Source of the DNA: Telopea speciosissima
Taxonomy: Eukaryota > Streptophyta > Magnoliopsida > Proteales > Proteaceae
Length of the DNA: 64,000 bases
Direction of reading: 5' to 3'
Assembly: GCF_018873765.1 (NCBI RefSeq)
Contig: NC_057922.1
Span: forward strand, 9,003,563 to 9,067,562
Part shown: positions 1 through 11,519 of the stretch, piece after piece
Position numbering within the stretch: position 1 is the stretch's first letter
How the letters are laid out: each line of letters begins with the position of its first letter
The notes under the pieces: model-generated
Told to the model about the DNA's origin: nothing
What the model saw: the letters and a program-made list of their open reading frames with translations, nothing else
Database searches by the model: none
Program-made: the position numbers and the translations under genes

Positions 1-162
1 TGTCACTGAATGCTTACTAGAAAAGAAGAACAGTTTGGAATTGATAGATGGTTGCAAGGCCTTCACTTTGTTCATGGCCCAATGATCACTGTCATAGTTT
101 TAGTTCACTGTATTGAATTGGGTATTAGCCAGTTCTGAAATCGACACCGATAACATATCTAT

Positions 163-335
163 GAATCTTTATCCCCGGCCTCCAGTTCCCTGTCCTGCCT
201 AGTTCTCCAGTTCCTCTAACAAAGGGGGCTGGAATGATCACCCTACCCCTGCCCAAACACTCTGCTCCGGTGGAGTCCACCACCACCCTATTATAGGAAC
301 TGGGGAACTGGGGAACTGAAGGAGATAATTTTCCC
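163..335. mobile_element. MULE-type MITE with 9-bp TSD
   Basis: A 173-bp foldback element. The 9-mer CATATCTAT occurs directly on both sides (154-162 and 336-344). The ends are imperfect inverted repeats (GAATCTTTATCCCC against GGGAAAATTATCTCC on the opposite strand), and sub-terminal CAGTTCC repeats pair across the element. The centre (231-254) holds the GC-rich block seen in several other elements here. A 9-bp duplication is the Mutator-superfamily signature; there is no coding capacity, so it would be non-autonomous. Confidence 0.8.
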
Positions 336-344
336 CATATCTAT

Positions 345-782
345 CACCTATCTGATACACAAGTATCCATATTGGATGGTACCGATACAGATCGGTACCC
401 AATACCAATTCCCCCTAAAACCCTATTCACGATCGCAAGTATATGTGAAATTGTATTTATCACATTGTTACTAAAAAATAGTAATTGAATTATCAAACAG
501 CGTTTATATTAGTTATCACTTTTATTTCTTGAAATTATATAGAGACAGTGTCCATTACACTTGTCCATAAAACCATTGTAACATGGCATCAATAGGGCTA
601 TCTATATAAATTTATATATTTAACCAACCAAACACTGGAAGATTGGACCATATAGGGGCATTAAGGACATAAAACAAATACCCCATAGCCATGGAATATC
701 AGGTCTAGTGCAAGAAATTAGAAGAAAGAGGAATATAATACTAAGTATTCCATTAGATCACTCAGGTAAATTCATTATCAAA
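345..782. other. intergenic, 3' side of ERF gene
   Basis: No gene seen. Positions 345-430 look like a decayed fragment of the TATCGTATCG-rich repeat found intact at 4190-4441. The remainder is AT-rich and probably includes the ERF 3' untranslated region. Confidence 0.4.
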
Positions 783-1358
783 TCACCACTCTTGAAGAGA
801 CGATACGAGAAACCCGTTTTCATCACGAATTTCGCCCGAAAAGAAATCTGTAGCCATTGAATCTAACCTGAACGGACTGTGAAGAGGCGCTTCTTTCACG
901 TCCTCCAACAAATTCATAAGCTCCTCATCTTGTCCCCACCAATGATCCAAATTTGAACCAGAACCAGAGCAAGATCCCGGTTGGACCGTCTCCTTCCGGC
1001 ATTCGTTCGTCCCCAGATCGAGAGCGGCTTTGGCGGCGGCCAACTGTATATCTCTGGGTGACGACGAGAGGGGTTGAGGGAGCGAACCTGCTGAATCGGG
1101 AAAGTTGAGTGTAGCCGCTTTGCCTCTCAAGAAGAACGCCGCCGAGTCGTAGGCACGAGCGGCCATCTCCGGTGACACGAACGAACCGAGCCAGACTCTG
1201 GTTTTCTTCTTTGGTAAGCGAATCTCAGAGACGAAACGACCCCAACTTCGTCTACGAACACCTCGGAATGCCAACTCGGGCTGGCTGGACCGTTTCTTTG
1301 ACTCTGGTCCTTCATTGTTTGTTCCGGTTACAAGAGCTTCTTCTTCTGCTTGTGACAT
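783..1358 (-). CDS. AP2/ERF transcription factor, DREB type (191 aa)
   Basis: Intronless gene for a plant-specific nuclear DNA-binding protein. One AP2 domain spans about residues 31-87, with the [15 protein letters not shown] strand region and the WLGSF, AARAYD and LNFP signatures. Residue 14 of the domain is Val, as in DREB-type proteins; position 19 is Leu (EIRLP), an allowed DREB-side variant, whereas ERF-type proteins have Ala/Asp. A basic stretch KKR (21-23) before the domain may act in nuclear targeting. The C-terminal part is acidic ([13 protein letters not shown]), suggesting an activation region; no EAR repression motif is seen. The start is the ATG at 1358 and the stop is TGA at 783-785. 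A GA-rich tract lies just upstream. I place it in the DREB (group II/III-like) set, probably stress or developmental regulation; the exact orthologue is not assigned. Confidence 0.9.
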   Translation of the reverse strand: MSQAEEEALVTGTNNEGPESKKRSSQPELAFRGVRRRSWGRFVSEIRLPKKKTRVWLGSFVSPEMAARAYDSAAFFLRGKAATLNFPDSAGSLPQPLSSSPRDIQLAAAKAALDLGTNECRKETVQPGSCSGSGSNLDHWWGQDEELMNLLEDVKEAPLHSPFRLDSMATDFFSGEIRDENGFLVSSLQEW

Positions 1359-1374
1359 TGCAAAAGTAGCTTCC

Positions 1375-1397
1375 GAGAGAGAGAGAGAGAGAGAGAG
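1375..1397. repeat. (GA)n microsatellite, ERF 5' side
   Basis: GA tract 17-40 bp upstream of the ERF start codon, probably in the 5' untranslated region; on the coding strand it reads CT-rich, as is common in plant leaders. A CACGT-type (G-box-like) ACGTGGG sits further upstream near 1483. Confidence 0.7.
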
Positions 1398-1559
1398 TGA
1401 GAGAAGATGAAGAAGATGAGAAGAGCAGAGAAGGAGGATTCACGGGGTTTTTGTAGTGTGTGTAGTAAAGAGGGGAGACATTGACGTGGGTCCCACTGAT
1501 AGGGATGGAAATGACGGAAAAGAGTACATCATCCGCACAATCGCGTCGCATCTGTAATT

Positions 1560-1984
1560 ACCAAATCTGGTCCTACCAAACAAATTAATGCCCTTATGTG
1601 TCCCCTTTTTTTCTTTTTTTTTTCCTACCTCATTTTTATTTATTTAATATCTGGTTTTGTTTAGTTATAAGTTACATTTAATTCAAGATAAATTATTAAA
1701 ATGAAATAATAACCATGTCGGCAATGGGGTTAATTGGTAATATAATTAAGCAGTAAGAAGCGGTAACTGGTCTGGTAGGTTTTGGTTTTTTACCATTGCT
1801 CAAACTTAAATGCAACAAGAGGCCATAATAAAAAAACCACAAATTTCAACAGATGGGGTTAGACGGATGTGGTAATTATACTATAGTCTAATTGGATGCC
1901 ACGTCTCCCTTTCTAAAACTTAGATGAGACACTACGCATGGGGGAATAATTAACACTGTTGCACTACACAGCTTTAGGAATTGC
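1560..1984. other. intergenic, upstream of ERF gene
   Basis: AT-rich sequence with homopolymer T runs. It would contain the ERF promoter (minus strand), but I cannot name a convincing TATA box. No coding sequence seen. Confidence 0.4.
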
Positions 1985-2330
1985 AGAGGATTAAAATCCT
2001 GCGGTGCGCTATCCTTATGTCCAGGAATTTAGCTCATCTCCAAGGAGATGTGCGCGCCTAGGATGTTGCTAGGGGGCATCTAACAGTTGAGCTGTGTCGC
2101 ACACATCTCGATGCATGCCTAGGGATGTGTGCAGCACAACCCAACGGTTGACAAGTCCTTGAGCATTCCCTGCTCCCTAGAGACGATCCTAATCCCATGC
2201 CTAGATACATGGACAAGTGAAATGATTGCTGTCCCCCCCCCCCCCAATGGAAAGTTAGAATTTTCCAGCAGTGTGACGATCATCTTGCCCACCCGTGTGT
2301 GTGCAGGGGCAGTGTAGCACACACTCAAGT
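1985..2330. repeat. GC-rich foldback repeat
   Basis: Contains an internal inverted repeat: CAACAGTTGAGCTGTG...GCACACATC (about 2081-2108) pairs with the complement of a segment at about 2115-2153. The right part (2277-2300) carries a block resembling the GC core of the MULE-type MITEs. The two overlapping opposite-strand reading frames here are products of the palindrome. Probably a decayed MITE; no clear target duplication found. Confidence 0.5.
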
Positions 2331-4189
2331 ATTAAGAATTTTTTCTACCAAAAAAAAAGTATTATGAAATTTAATCTTATAGAATATGAATTAGTTTAAT
2401 TTGATGAAAAATTTGTATGGGGTTAGTTATTTTATTATCATTATTTTTTTGGGTGAAGAGCTATTTATTCGAGTTGATTCATTAAATACAATCTTGGTGA
2501 GTTCATCATAAAGGTGTCAATAATTTCCAAAAAAAATAAAAATAAAAATAAAAATCATAGATGTGTTAATTAATATGGGACGGGGAATTGGCATTGGACC
2601 GGATTCAACGGATTAAAAACTAAAACCAATCAAAATCGATTATTAATTGGTTGGTTATGGTTCTAAATATTAGATTATCTATTTTAGTATTGGAACCAGA
2701 CCAATCCTATTATTCGATTTATTGATTAGGGAGGTTTATAATCTAATTAAAAAAAAAAAAGATTATGGAGGTTTATAAATAAATGTTTAGGGTTTTCATC
2801 AACTAGTCACGCTCTTGGGCCAAACATACTAATGTTAAAATAACTCATTGAGTCCAAGGGCTCTATATTTCATAGGTTTTTGTCTAATTTTATCATAAAC
2901 TTTGTAGGAATCAATAAATAGGCTTAAAAAGATTAATTAAGAATCGTTTAATTGATTGGTGTTTTGGTCTTCAGATTGATTTAGAATTAGGAGATCATTT
3001 CAACTCCTAACCCTAAAAAGGTGGAACTGATAGAACTCATCTTAGTTAACCAAAATCATGATAATCATCCCAAAACCTTAATCTATAAACATAGAATTTT
3101 AACGGAGAAAATTGGAAAACCTATGATCTCACAATCATTAGTTATTCCTTTTATAGGAAGAAAGTTTGAGAATGCTCATACCACTATTATGTTCCCTGTC
3201 CCACCTCATTAATGTCTACAATAAAGGAATACCTCTTTTGCTAGGATGAAGGAAAACTAGAATATCGATAATAGATCACTGTCTAGTTTTGTAGTTCTTA
3301 CATCAATGAACAGACTAATAAAAGTGTATACAAAGGCATCAATATGGATGAGATTTTTTTATTTCACAAGAGGTGAAATAGTAATTTTGCACGCTCTTAT
3401 ATCTGGGCATAGTAATCACTCGACTAGATAACATTCTATTTTTCTTATTTTCTTTAAGAGAAAGTTTTACTTCACGATAAAATATCGGTTTCGAATTTGT
3501 TTAGCACTATCTGAATCCGTCCAAACGCTAATTGAATACAAATGTGAATATAACACTATCTGAACCGAATCCGATCCATTTATAGTCTTACTTAAAACTT
3601 TCTTTTATTTACAAATAGTCAAATATACACCTACTACTACACGATACCTATTCTCAGACGTTCAAAAACCATGGTCAAGGGATTCCCATTCACTTAAGAT
3701 TGTTGTGACTCTTGCATGCGCATTAAAATCAATAAAGTAGAAAATAAAAACTAGAAATTGATAAAATCAGTTTGAAAACAAAATTGGGGATGAAAGATAG
3801 AGAGGGGCAGTTTAGTCATTTCACAAGAGGGCTTCGTCGTGGACTGAGAAATGGATGAGTCATCAGTTAGAACGCGTTGAAGCCAGCTGGGAAAGGCGGC
3901 TGTCTCTTGCTCTCGATTGTCGATGAAAGCAGTTGGGTTGGGTTGTAATCTTTATATGATAGCGTACGTGTTGACTCATAATATCACTACTACAAAGCTT
4001 TCCCAACTTTCTACTCCGCAGTTGACACTGAGTTCACGCTTCTAGTACGATCTCTTCATTCTCTCTTCCACTTCCCACTCTCTGTCGGTAACTTGCATTA
4101 TCCAATCATTCTTGAGTAACTTTGACAGTTCACTTGCTGTACAATTTTTCCTTCTACGATCAATTAATTAACGCTGTTGAATTGCAACC
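2331..4189. other. intergenic, no gene
   Basis: AT-rich, with A/T homopolymers. A less AT-rich segment at 3820-4180 with pyrimidine-rich stretches resembles a promoter or leader, but no coding sequence follows it on the plus strand. Confidence 0.35.
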
Positions 4190-4441
4190 ATGGTTCTAAG
4201 TATTGGTATCGTATCGGGTAATATATATTGGTTTTGCTAGTTACCCATATTGATATCATGTCGATATTCTATTAGTATCATGGTACGGACAAGGGGTAAA
4301 ATGATTAAAAAACTTATTTTTTAAGAAAATTCAGGGATATATTTATCTAATACAGTCGATCGAAGGGAGATAGTGTATCGATATCGTATCGATTTTGTAT
4401 GTTGTCGATACCCGTTCCAATACCGTGCACTAAAACCATGG
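4190..4441. mobile_element. MITE, TATCGTATCG-rich family, copy 1
   Basis: A 252-bp element with inverted ends (ATGGTTCTAAG against CCATGGTTTTAG on the other strand), flanked on both sides by TTGCAACC (4182-4189 and 4442-4449). It is clearly homologous along its length to 28830-29079 and more weakly to 27955-28185. No coding capacity. An 8-bp duplication would fit hAT, but the junctions are ambiguous by a base or two because the ends are palindromic. Confidence 0.65.
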
Positions 4442-4676
4442 TTGCAACCTCGTTGAGATATATAAATGAGCAATGCTAGGTTAAGGCCGGTGTCAAAACC
4501 AAATTAAGGTCGTTTATAGAAACCAAATCGATCCGTTTGCATTGGAACTATGAAATTGTTCAGTAAATACTTTGGTTTTGGATTAAAAAAATGAGATCGT
4601 TTGATCAATGATTCTGTTTTAGATTTAATCAATTAAAACATTTAAAATGAGTAAAATCGATTACGATTTGATTTAT

Positions 4677-4791
4677 GGGTTGATGTTCTCTTTGCCGCAG
4701 CGCAGCCTGCGCCCTGGGTTTGCTATTCGGGGGGGGCGGGATGGTCATTTCGCCCACCCCATGTGTGGGCGGACACAGAGAACTTTCTCCC
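4677..4791. mobile_element. MULE-type MITE (GCCGCAG family) with perfect 9-bp TSD
   Basis: A 115-bp element flanked by a perfect TTGATTTAT duplication (4668-4676, 4792-4800). The left end GGGTTGATGTTCTC matches the right end (GGGAGAAAGTTCTC on the opposite strand). It is a shortened relative of the elements at 33670, 35815 and 36203, with part of the GC-rich arms lost. Confidence 0.8.
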
Positions 4792-7413
4792 TTGATTTAT
4801 ATATCAAATAAATAGCATTCTCCTAAATCTTCGACATTCTCATGGTCTGATCTCATATTGATAAATTGTTTATGCCTTTTTATTTAAGAATAGTTTTATA
4901 TTAAATAATTTCTTATGATTTTTTTATGAAAACGTATATAAACATAATTTTCCCAAAAGAAAATGAACTCACAACTAGTCTTAAGAACAAAAGGTACATC
5001 CTAATATTTCGAATCAAATGTGAATATACAAAGCAGCAATAAGAAAAAATATTATTAGAAATAAAAGTATAGGATGTGACAGTGAGAGGTAATTTTGTTT
5101 TGATAGTTGATTAGTATTTTTATATATTTACCCCATAAAGATTATACAAACTATTTAATATGAATATTAACACAATAAATTAAAGCATTTATTTATGGAT
5201 TGTGTAGGATGAATTAATAGACAAGATTAAATTCGATTATGTATCCCAAGTCACAAGGATAATCAAATTAGAAATCAAGCTTAGGACTGATAGACATCCT
5301 AATTGACTTGTGATTTTTTAAATATGGCATCTTCAAACATTCTTCACTAGTAGAAATAAAGCGGAATGTAAGTTAAACATCTTTACAGTAAACATATGTT
5401 CTTCTTTACTCATTCCCTTATTACTGGCATGGGCCATATGTAGACATGTACATGACACATGACTAATATTTAACATATTCATTTGAGTAGGATTAAATCA
5501 ATCATTTATACCTATGCAAGATAACTTGCGTCCAAATGAGCATAGATCTATTTACTCAAGTGGCTATACTACTCATTGAGTTTGGATATTCTTTTGATTC
5601 TTTTTATTCAGAGCATTGAATTTTCTATGATCGTATTAAGTAGTTTAAATTATATTGGCTTTTATAGATAAGTTAAATTGTCTACAAATCTTGTTTTATT
5701 TAATATGGTATAAAATAAATAAACATTATACTAATTTATTTGCCATTTTGACAATTTCGTTTGACAACTAATTCTTTTTCTTCTTCATTTTTTTTCTTTC
5801 CTTTTGGTACCACAAATATTTTGTTTTCAAAATTAAAAAGTTATTATTGTATGTTGGCCATATTAATGGTTGACAAGGGTGTTTTGAAAAATTATCCTAG
5901 ACTTAATGTCGTTAAGTTAAAATATTAATCATAAACATAGGTGATCGAAGAGAACCACAGTCCAAACACTTGAACATATGTAGTACTCATTAAAAAGAAA
6001 AAAAAAAAAAAAAATTAAAGAAAAAGAAAAGAACCATCATGAGAATGTGCCACGAAAGGCTTATCATGTGATATGCTAAAAGATATCAACAATAATGCTT
6101 TCCTCAAATTTTGTTTTCAGTTTTATTCATATTTATGTTAATGTTTAGATGTCTTAGGATTAATGTATAATATTTTATAACCTAAGCTCACCCATAAGAT
6201 TGTTGCATGCAAATTTGAACTATAGAAACTTGAATTTATACTTGTTACTTGTTAGTTTAACTATATTTTAATTTATAAGTCATGTTTATATTTAGTATCT
6301 TTCAAGTGGATTGAGGTGGAACGCTTTTACCATGAATGTTTCTTTGAATATCTAAAGAGACACAAGGTGTCATTAAAAATATCCAAAATCTAATTAGTGA
6401 AACATATGATATAGTATTTTGGATTAATCCTAACATTAAATATTCGGTACATAAATAAATAGAAGATTTTTTTGGGTGTTGGATTATTTTCAAAAAACTT
6501 GCAAGTTGTGTTTTTGGTAGCATGAAATGATAAATATTAAATAATCTAAAGATAAAGTCAAGATAAATAGTACTTGAGTAAAAAGTTGGATTTTCACTCA
6601 CTTTTTTATTATGATTTTTAATGTTTTTCTTTTTAATTAAGATGGTTCTAATGTGGACCCTTTTTTTTGAGTAATTCATTATAAGCCTTTAATTGGTTAT
6701 GTGTTTTGTACGGATATATCATTATAGTGTGGTTGGACATGCTATTAAAAGTCACAACTTTATCTAACATCTTTTAATTTTCCGTTGACAGGACTACATT
6801 CATCATTTTAATTGGCGTCCTTTCGATTTTCCACCGACCAATATTTATATTAGATAGGAACAATGATTTTAATTGATTTGGTACCTTTCATGATAAAATA
6901 ATTTTTTTTTCATTATAGTCTATAGATTGCATTTTACTCGATTTAATAAGCACTCAATTTTCTACTGATGATATATAACATTGCTAGAGAATCTTAATAC
7001 TTAAATTTGATTTAGCATCAATTATTACAATTCACACATTAATTTATTACAGTTGAAAGGACAAGTCTAATACAAATTTGCGAGACTTATGTTCTTAGTC
7101 TATGCAATGCGCAATTTAATATATTCACTTCATTGATATACTAATCATGATGCCTATAGGTTTTAAAACATTGATAGTTAATTAGCCTAAACTCAATTGA
7201 TCTACTCCCTTTCATGAGTTTATTTACAATACATTGATAATCAATTGATGGGTATTTGGTAGGCATAGTGAATTTGACAATTTTAACTAATTTCTGTCTT
7301 ACATTATTACAATACTTGTAAGAAACTGTTTAATAATTTTTCTAAATTTTAAAGAAAAAATAGTTAGTGCAATGATGTTTAAACAATATAAATAAAAGAA
7401 AAAAAAAATAAAA

Positions 7414-7640
7414 ATATACTTAATATTTAAATTTAAAATGATCTTTTTTATATGTGATTAAATTCCATTTTCTTCCATATTTTTCCCGTTTTAAATATCA
7501 TTTCCTTTTTTTTTTTTGTTTCACAAAAATAACAATATACTTAATGTTTAAACTTAGAATGCGTCCTTCTATGTACAGTTAAACTCAATTTTTGTCCATA
7601 TTTTTTCCATTTCAAAATCACATTTCTTTCTTTTTTTGTC
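7414..7640. repeat. tandem duplication, about 121-bp period
   Basis: Segments beginning ATATACTTAAT at 7414 and 7535 repeat with about 80% identity over roughly 100 bp, including the TTCCATATTTTT and AAATATCA/AAAATCA stretches. AT-rich, no coding content. Confidence 0.6.
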
Positions 7641-7980
7641 TTTTAATTTAAAACCTCATCACGTTTCCTCATTTTTTTTTAATGATATGTGAGCCATGGC
7701 ATATGGACTAGATATCACATTTGAAACATTAGATTTTGAACCACTGTCAATTGATCACTTTCTTGAACAAGATTATTCAATAAATTCTTGTGATCAAAAT
7801 TTTTAATTCACATTTGCGTTTTCTTATGGCAATTACTAGCATGATGCATAATTGTGCCTAAACTAGTACATGTTTTAATTACTTAATCTTTGTACTTGAA
7901 TTGATATTTTGAGAACCATTATTTAAGCACCTATTTTTCATTCTATGTCGACTTTTCTCCATAAATTAAAATACATTTTA

Positions 7981-8213
7981 TGTTGTGTATATCCGTCATT
8001 CCACGGTCTGAAAAGTCAGTTAACCTTTTGGGATTGGTGTGTGGTTTGTGTGATTACATTTTGTTTCATCAAAAAAAAAAAAAGAAGAGGTGTGTGGGTT
8101 TAGTCCCACATCGGGTGTGTGTTGTGTATATCCTCCATTCCACGATCCCAAAAATTGGTTAACCTTTTGGAATTGGTGTGCGATTTGTATGATTACACTT
8201 TGTTTCATTAAAA
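7981..8213. repeat. direct repeat of about 95 bp around TAGTCCCACATCGG
   Basis: TGTTGTGTATATCC starts copies at 7981 and 8120, each running to TTTGTTTCAT plus an A-run. Between them is GGGTTTAGTCCCACATCGG, a motif also present in the TRIM terminal repeats at 50532-50872. A decayed TRIM or LTR-derived duplication is possible. Confidence 0.5.
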
Positions 8214-9024
8214 ACAAACTTAAGGAACATGCTCCAAGTATTACCAACCACTTTATCTATTTTCTAAAGAATAAATCCAAAAACCTTAAGTCATCTACTT
8301 GCTTCCCTTTTCTCCCTCTTTTTTTATTGTAATGATCAAATTTGTCTTTATTCTTAAGATACTTGGATATCGCTTCACCTTTTTCTCTCTCTTTTTTTTT
8401 TTATCATATTTTAAATTCGTGAGGTGGATTTTAAATGCAACAAATCCAACCACAAGAAGATCTATCAAATGTTAGTACTCAACATCAGGAAATCTAAGCT
8501 TATTAACAAAACAGGGTGCATGGACATACATGAGAGCCTTGAGAGGGTTTGCTATTTCATGCACCGTTTTAATATGGGCTGTGGCCAATACCGATACTAG
8601 ATCAACACGGTATCAGTGAAATTGAAATGGACATTATATTTTAGGTGAAAAAAATGGACTTTTGATCTTGTATTGGATTATGATACAAATCATATTTGTG
8701 TCAATACCATATTTTAAAACTGCAACTGCATGTAAACAATTGAATTTGAAGCTGAAATTTGTAACATATGCAATCCATACAATTTTATAGTTATCCAATA
8801 TTTAAAATTGTCACATTATCCTTCCACATGGCAAAACTAAGTATGCATACCATACAAGGTTGTATTACCCTATGACAAGTCATGAACTATAAAATCATTT
8901 AAATACCACTACGAAGTTTTTGTTTTTTTGTTTTTCTAAGATAATAGCGGTGATGATAACAATGAAGAAATGTTAAATTTATCTTGTAATTCACAAAGAT
9001 ACCTTTGTAGGATTGGATGTCTTG

Positions 9025-9223
9025 TAGGGGTGTCAATAAAGCCCGGCTGGCTCTAACCCGCCTTAAGCCCGGCCCGGGCTTGACTCTGATTTTTCGACCA
9101 CGAGGGCGGGTTTGGATTTAGTTATAGTCGACCCTGGCGGTCGGGTCGAGTCGGTCGGGGTTTAGATCCTGGGCCTAGCCGCCCGGCCCGACCCAACCTG
9201 TATTAATTATAGGTATATAATAT

Positions 9224-9264
<41 letters not shown>

Positions 9265-9660
9265 CTTAATATAAGTATTTTCTTGACCAAAAAAAAAGAA
9301 GAGAATTGTACAGAGATAACTACTAGCTTTGTCATCATCATGAAGTGGGAACCCATAAAAGAGTAGATCATCTACTATTTTGATTAGGATCATAAAAAGA
9401 ATCACGACATGATTGTTATTTAATTGTAGCCCTATAAGCTTCCGGGCCTATTGAGGGGACACCGTTAGAATTGTAAAGAGAGAGTTTATACACACGCCAT
9501 TTTTTCAACATATTTATTAGCTGTCCATAGGTTGAGATCCTATGTTACAAAACATGGTCTAATGAGACACGTGGAGGTGCATATACCACGCGGATCGGGT
9601 TAGGCTCTAAGGTCGGTCGGGGTTTAGGCAGGCCCGACAACCGACCCATTGACACCCCTA
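9025..9660. mobile_element. hAT-like non-autonomous element with 8-bp TSD
   Basis: A 636-bp element with inverted ends TAGGGGTGTCAAT...ATTGACACCCCTA and an exact 8-bp duplication ATGTCTTG (9017-9024 and 9661-9668). Eight-base duplications and short AGGGGTG-type ends fit the hAT superfamily. Both ends are rich in GGCCCGGG/GTCGGG words; the interior includes an (AT)n tract at 9226-9258. No transposase is encoded. Confidence 0.8.
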
Positions 9661-9668
9661 ATGTCTTG

Positions 9669-10590
9669 GTCCAAAGTTATATTTATTCTTTTATACTTTT
9701 AAATGTTTGAAATATAATTGTTGGCAATTGAATGTTTAATTGTAGATACACATGACAATCAATTGTACTTAACATATATCATGTAGTTAGAAATAAAAAA
9801 TTAGATCTTCGAATGTGGGGTCCCCTAATAATCCAATATTGTAAGTAAAAAAAAATGTTTTATTGAAAGAGACTTATCATGAAGCGATTGAAAGAAAAGA
9901 TTTTTTGATTGTGATCGATGATGAAAATGAAATTTACTATTGAAAGTACTGCTTTTTGCAAAGTAAATTCATTTACTAATGGAGGTATAATGTTAACATT
10001 CTAATTAGTACTGGGATCTACTAATTCTCAATTAATCAAATGGATAAAGTGCTAAAAAAACATATAAGTAGATGTGAATATATATCAAGATTGAGATCCC
10101 TAATGTGAGAGAAATATTTAATTTTCATTTACATTTTATGTTTTTTTTTTCTTTTCTTTTCTCTCTTCATAAAGATACCTCCAATTTTATGTATTTACAA
10201 ACTTTTAGATTGGCTGCATGGCTTACATGTTTGGCTAGCCTTTTCTATGAGAATATGATCATAAACCTCACTAATTTTTAAAGGAATGCGAATATAATAT
10301 CGATACTTGTTAGCTTCATATTTTACTTTAATTGGCATCTGTTTATGATTAGCATGTTATTGTTGGCTAGTGAATCCACTTTCTTGCAATTAACTAGACA
10401 TAATTAATTGATTAAATTTATAGTTCTAATATGGTTCATGTCCCATATTATATCCGGATGGCATGTCACTGGGTGGGTCCATTTAAAAGAGTTTCCCTGA
10501 CTATTTCATAGATCAAATTTCAATTCAAATTGAGCCTATTATATCGGTTAGAATGCTAATCAAAGTATTTAAAAAAAAAAAAAAAAAAAA
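9669..10590. other. intergenic, no gene
   Basis: AT-rich sequence ending in a long A run at 10569-10590. Nothing recognisable. Confidence 0.4.
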
Positions 10591-10594
10591 GATG

Positions 10595-10775
10595 GTTAGG
10601 TGGACCTTGGTGCAATGGTAAGGTTATTTCATTGTGATCAGGTGGTCACGGTTCGAGTCTGGAAACAACTTCTATGCGAAGCAGGGGGTAAGACTGTGTA
10701 CATTATGACCTTCCCCACACCCTGCAATGGCGGGAGCCTCGTGTACTGGGTACACCCTTTTTTAGGGACACCACC
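10595..10775 (+). mobile_element. Au-type tRNA-derived SINE
   Basis: Carries pol III promoter elements in order: an A-box-like GGTGCAATGGTAAGG, then a B box GGTTCGAGTCT, followed by the body I recognise from the widespread plant Au SINE family (GGAAACAACTTCT, GGTAAGACTGTGTACATTA, TGGCGGGAGCCTCGTG, ACTGGGTACACCC) and a T-rich end. No intact tRNA cloverleaf, so it is not a tRNA gene. Confidence 0.8.
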
Positions 10776-11159
10776 GATACTACGATAATACATACACTTT
10801 CACATTCTCTCTCCTCCCTAGTCACATGGGCTGGCCCCTTGTATACGAATCGTGAGACACTTCCTCCTTAATTGACACCCATTGGCTTGACCCTCCTGGG
10901 CTCCAATTGGCTCTGCGGAGGACTGTGAGAGATACCAGTACACGCTTCCCTTGTGTACATCCCTCTTTTATAGTTAAAATATCTTCTAGCATCAGAGAAA
11001 TGGATTTTTCTTCCAGCCAGATAGGGTGAAACTTGGGTCGAAAAACTTGTTTCCTGCTTGGGCTGGGCCTGATTCACTTCTATTTATGATATGTATTTAT
11101 CTTCATTTGTTTTTTTGGGTAAAATTTATGATATATATATATATATTTTGATCTATCCT

Positions 11160-11390
11160 ACTCAAGGGCCCACAGGCCAACCACAAGCTAAGGGGGAAGG
11201 CCTAGACAAGCCCACAATCTACAACTAAGGAGGGGAGGGGAGACAGGGGTGCCTTTTTGGCACAATTTGCAATCTAGGAGAGTTGATCCCTTGACCTCCT
11301 TGGGGGGCATGCAATCAACTTGCAATGCCTCCAGCCAACTGAGGTAAAAGGTTCGATGTGCACGGTCTTGTCCCACATTCAAATGAAACC
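11160..11390 (-). repeat. tRNA-like SINE remnant (possible)
   Basis: On the minus strand the segment reads GTTGGCTGGAGGCATTGCAA, then GGGATCAACTCTCC, spaced like A and B boxes of a tRNA-derived SINE head. The tail is not recognisable. Tentative. Confidence 0.35.
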
Positions 11391-11519
11391 ATCAAATGAC
11401 AAATCCCCTATTTACGTATCGTAACTCGTTCCCTTTCTCATGCATCCATGTATGAAAACCTTTCCCTAAAATATATATTTTTTTGATAATCCTCCTAAAA
11501 TATATTTTATTTTTTATAA

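Larger units (their letters stand above)
4802..9016. other. AT-rich gene desert
   Basis: About 4 kb of strongly AT-rich sequence with no recognisable coding exon on either strand. The longest open frame (6302-6679 minus) is low-complexity and matches no family I know. Two local duplications are listed separately. A fragment of the TATCGTATCG-rich repeat lies near 8570-8725. Confidence 0.5.

Noticed and set aside
3820-4180. Orphan promoter or leader-like segment
   Set aside because: Less AT-rich with pyrimidine stretches, but no coding sequence follows on either strand, so I cannot support a gene.
6302-6679. 125-residue open frame on the minus strand
   Set aside because: AT-rich composition gives an Ile/Asn/Lys/Phe-rich product with no recognisable motif; likely chance.
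10595-10680. Possible tRNA gene from a B-box match
   Set aside because: A and B boxes are present but no cloverleaf forms, and the downstream body is that of an Au SINE.
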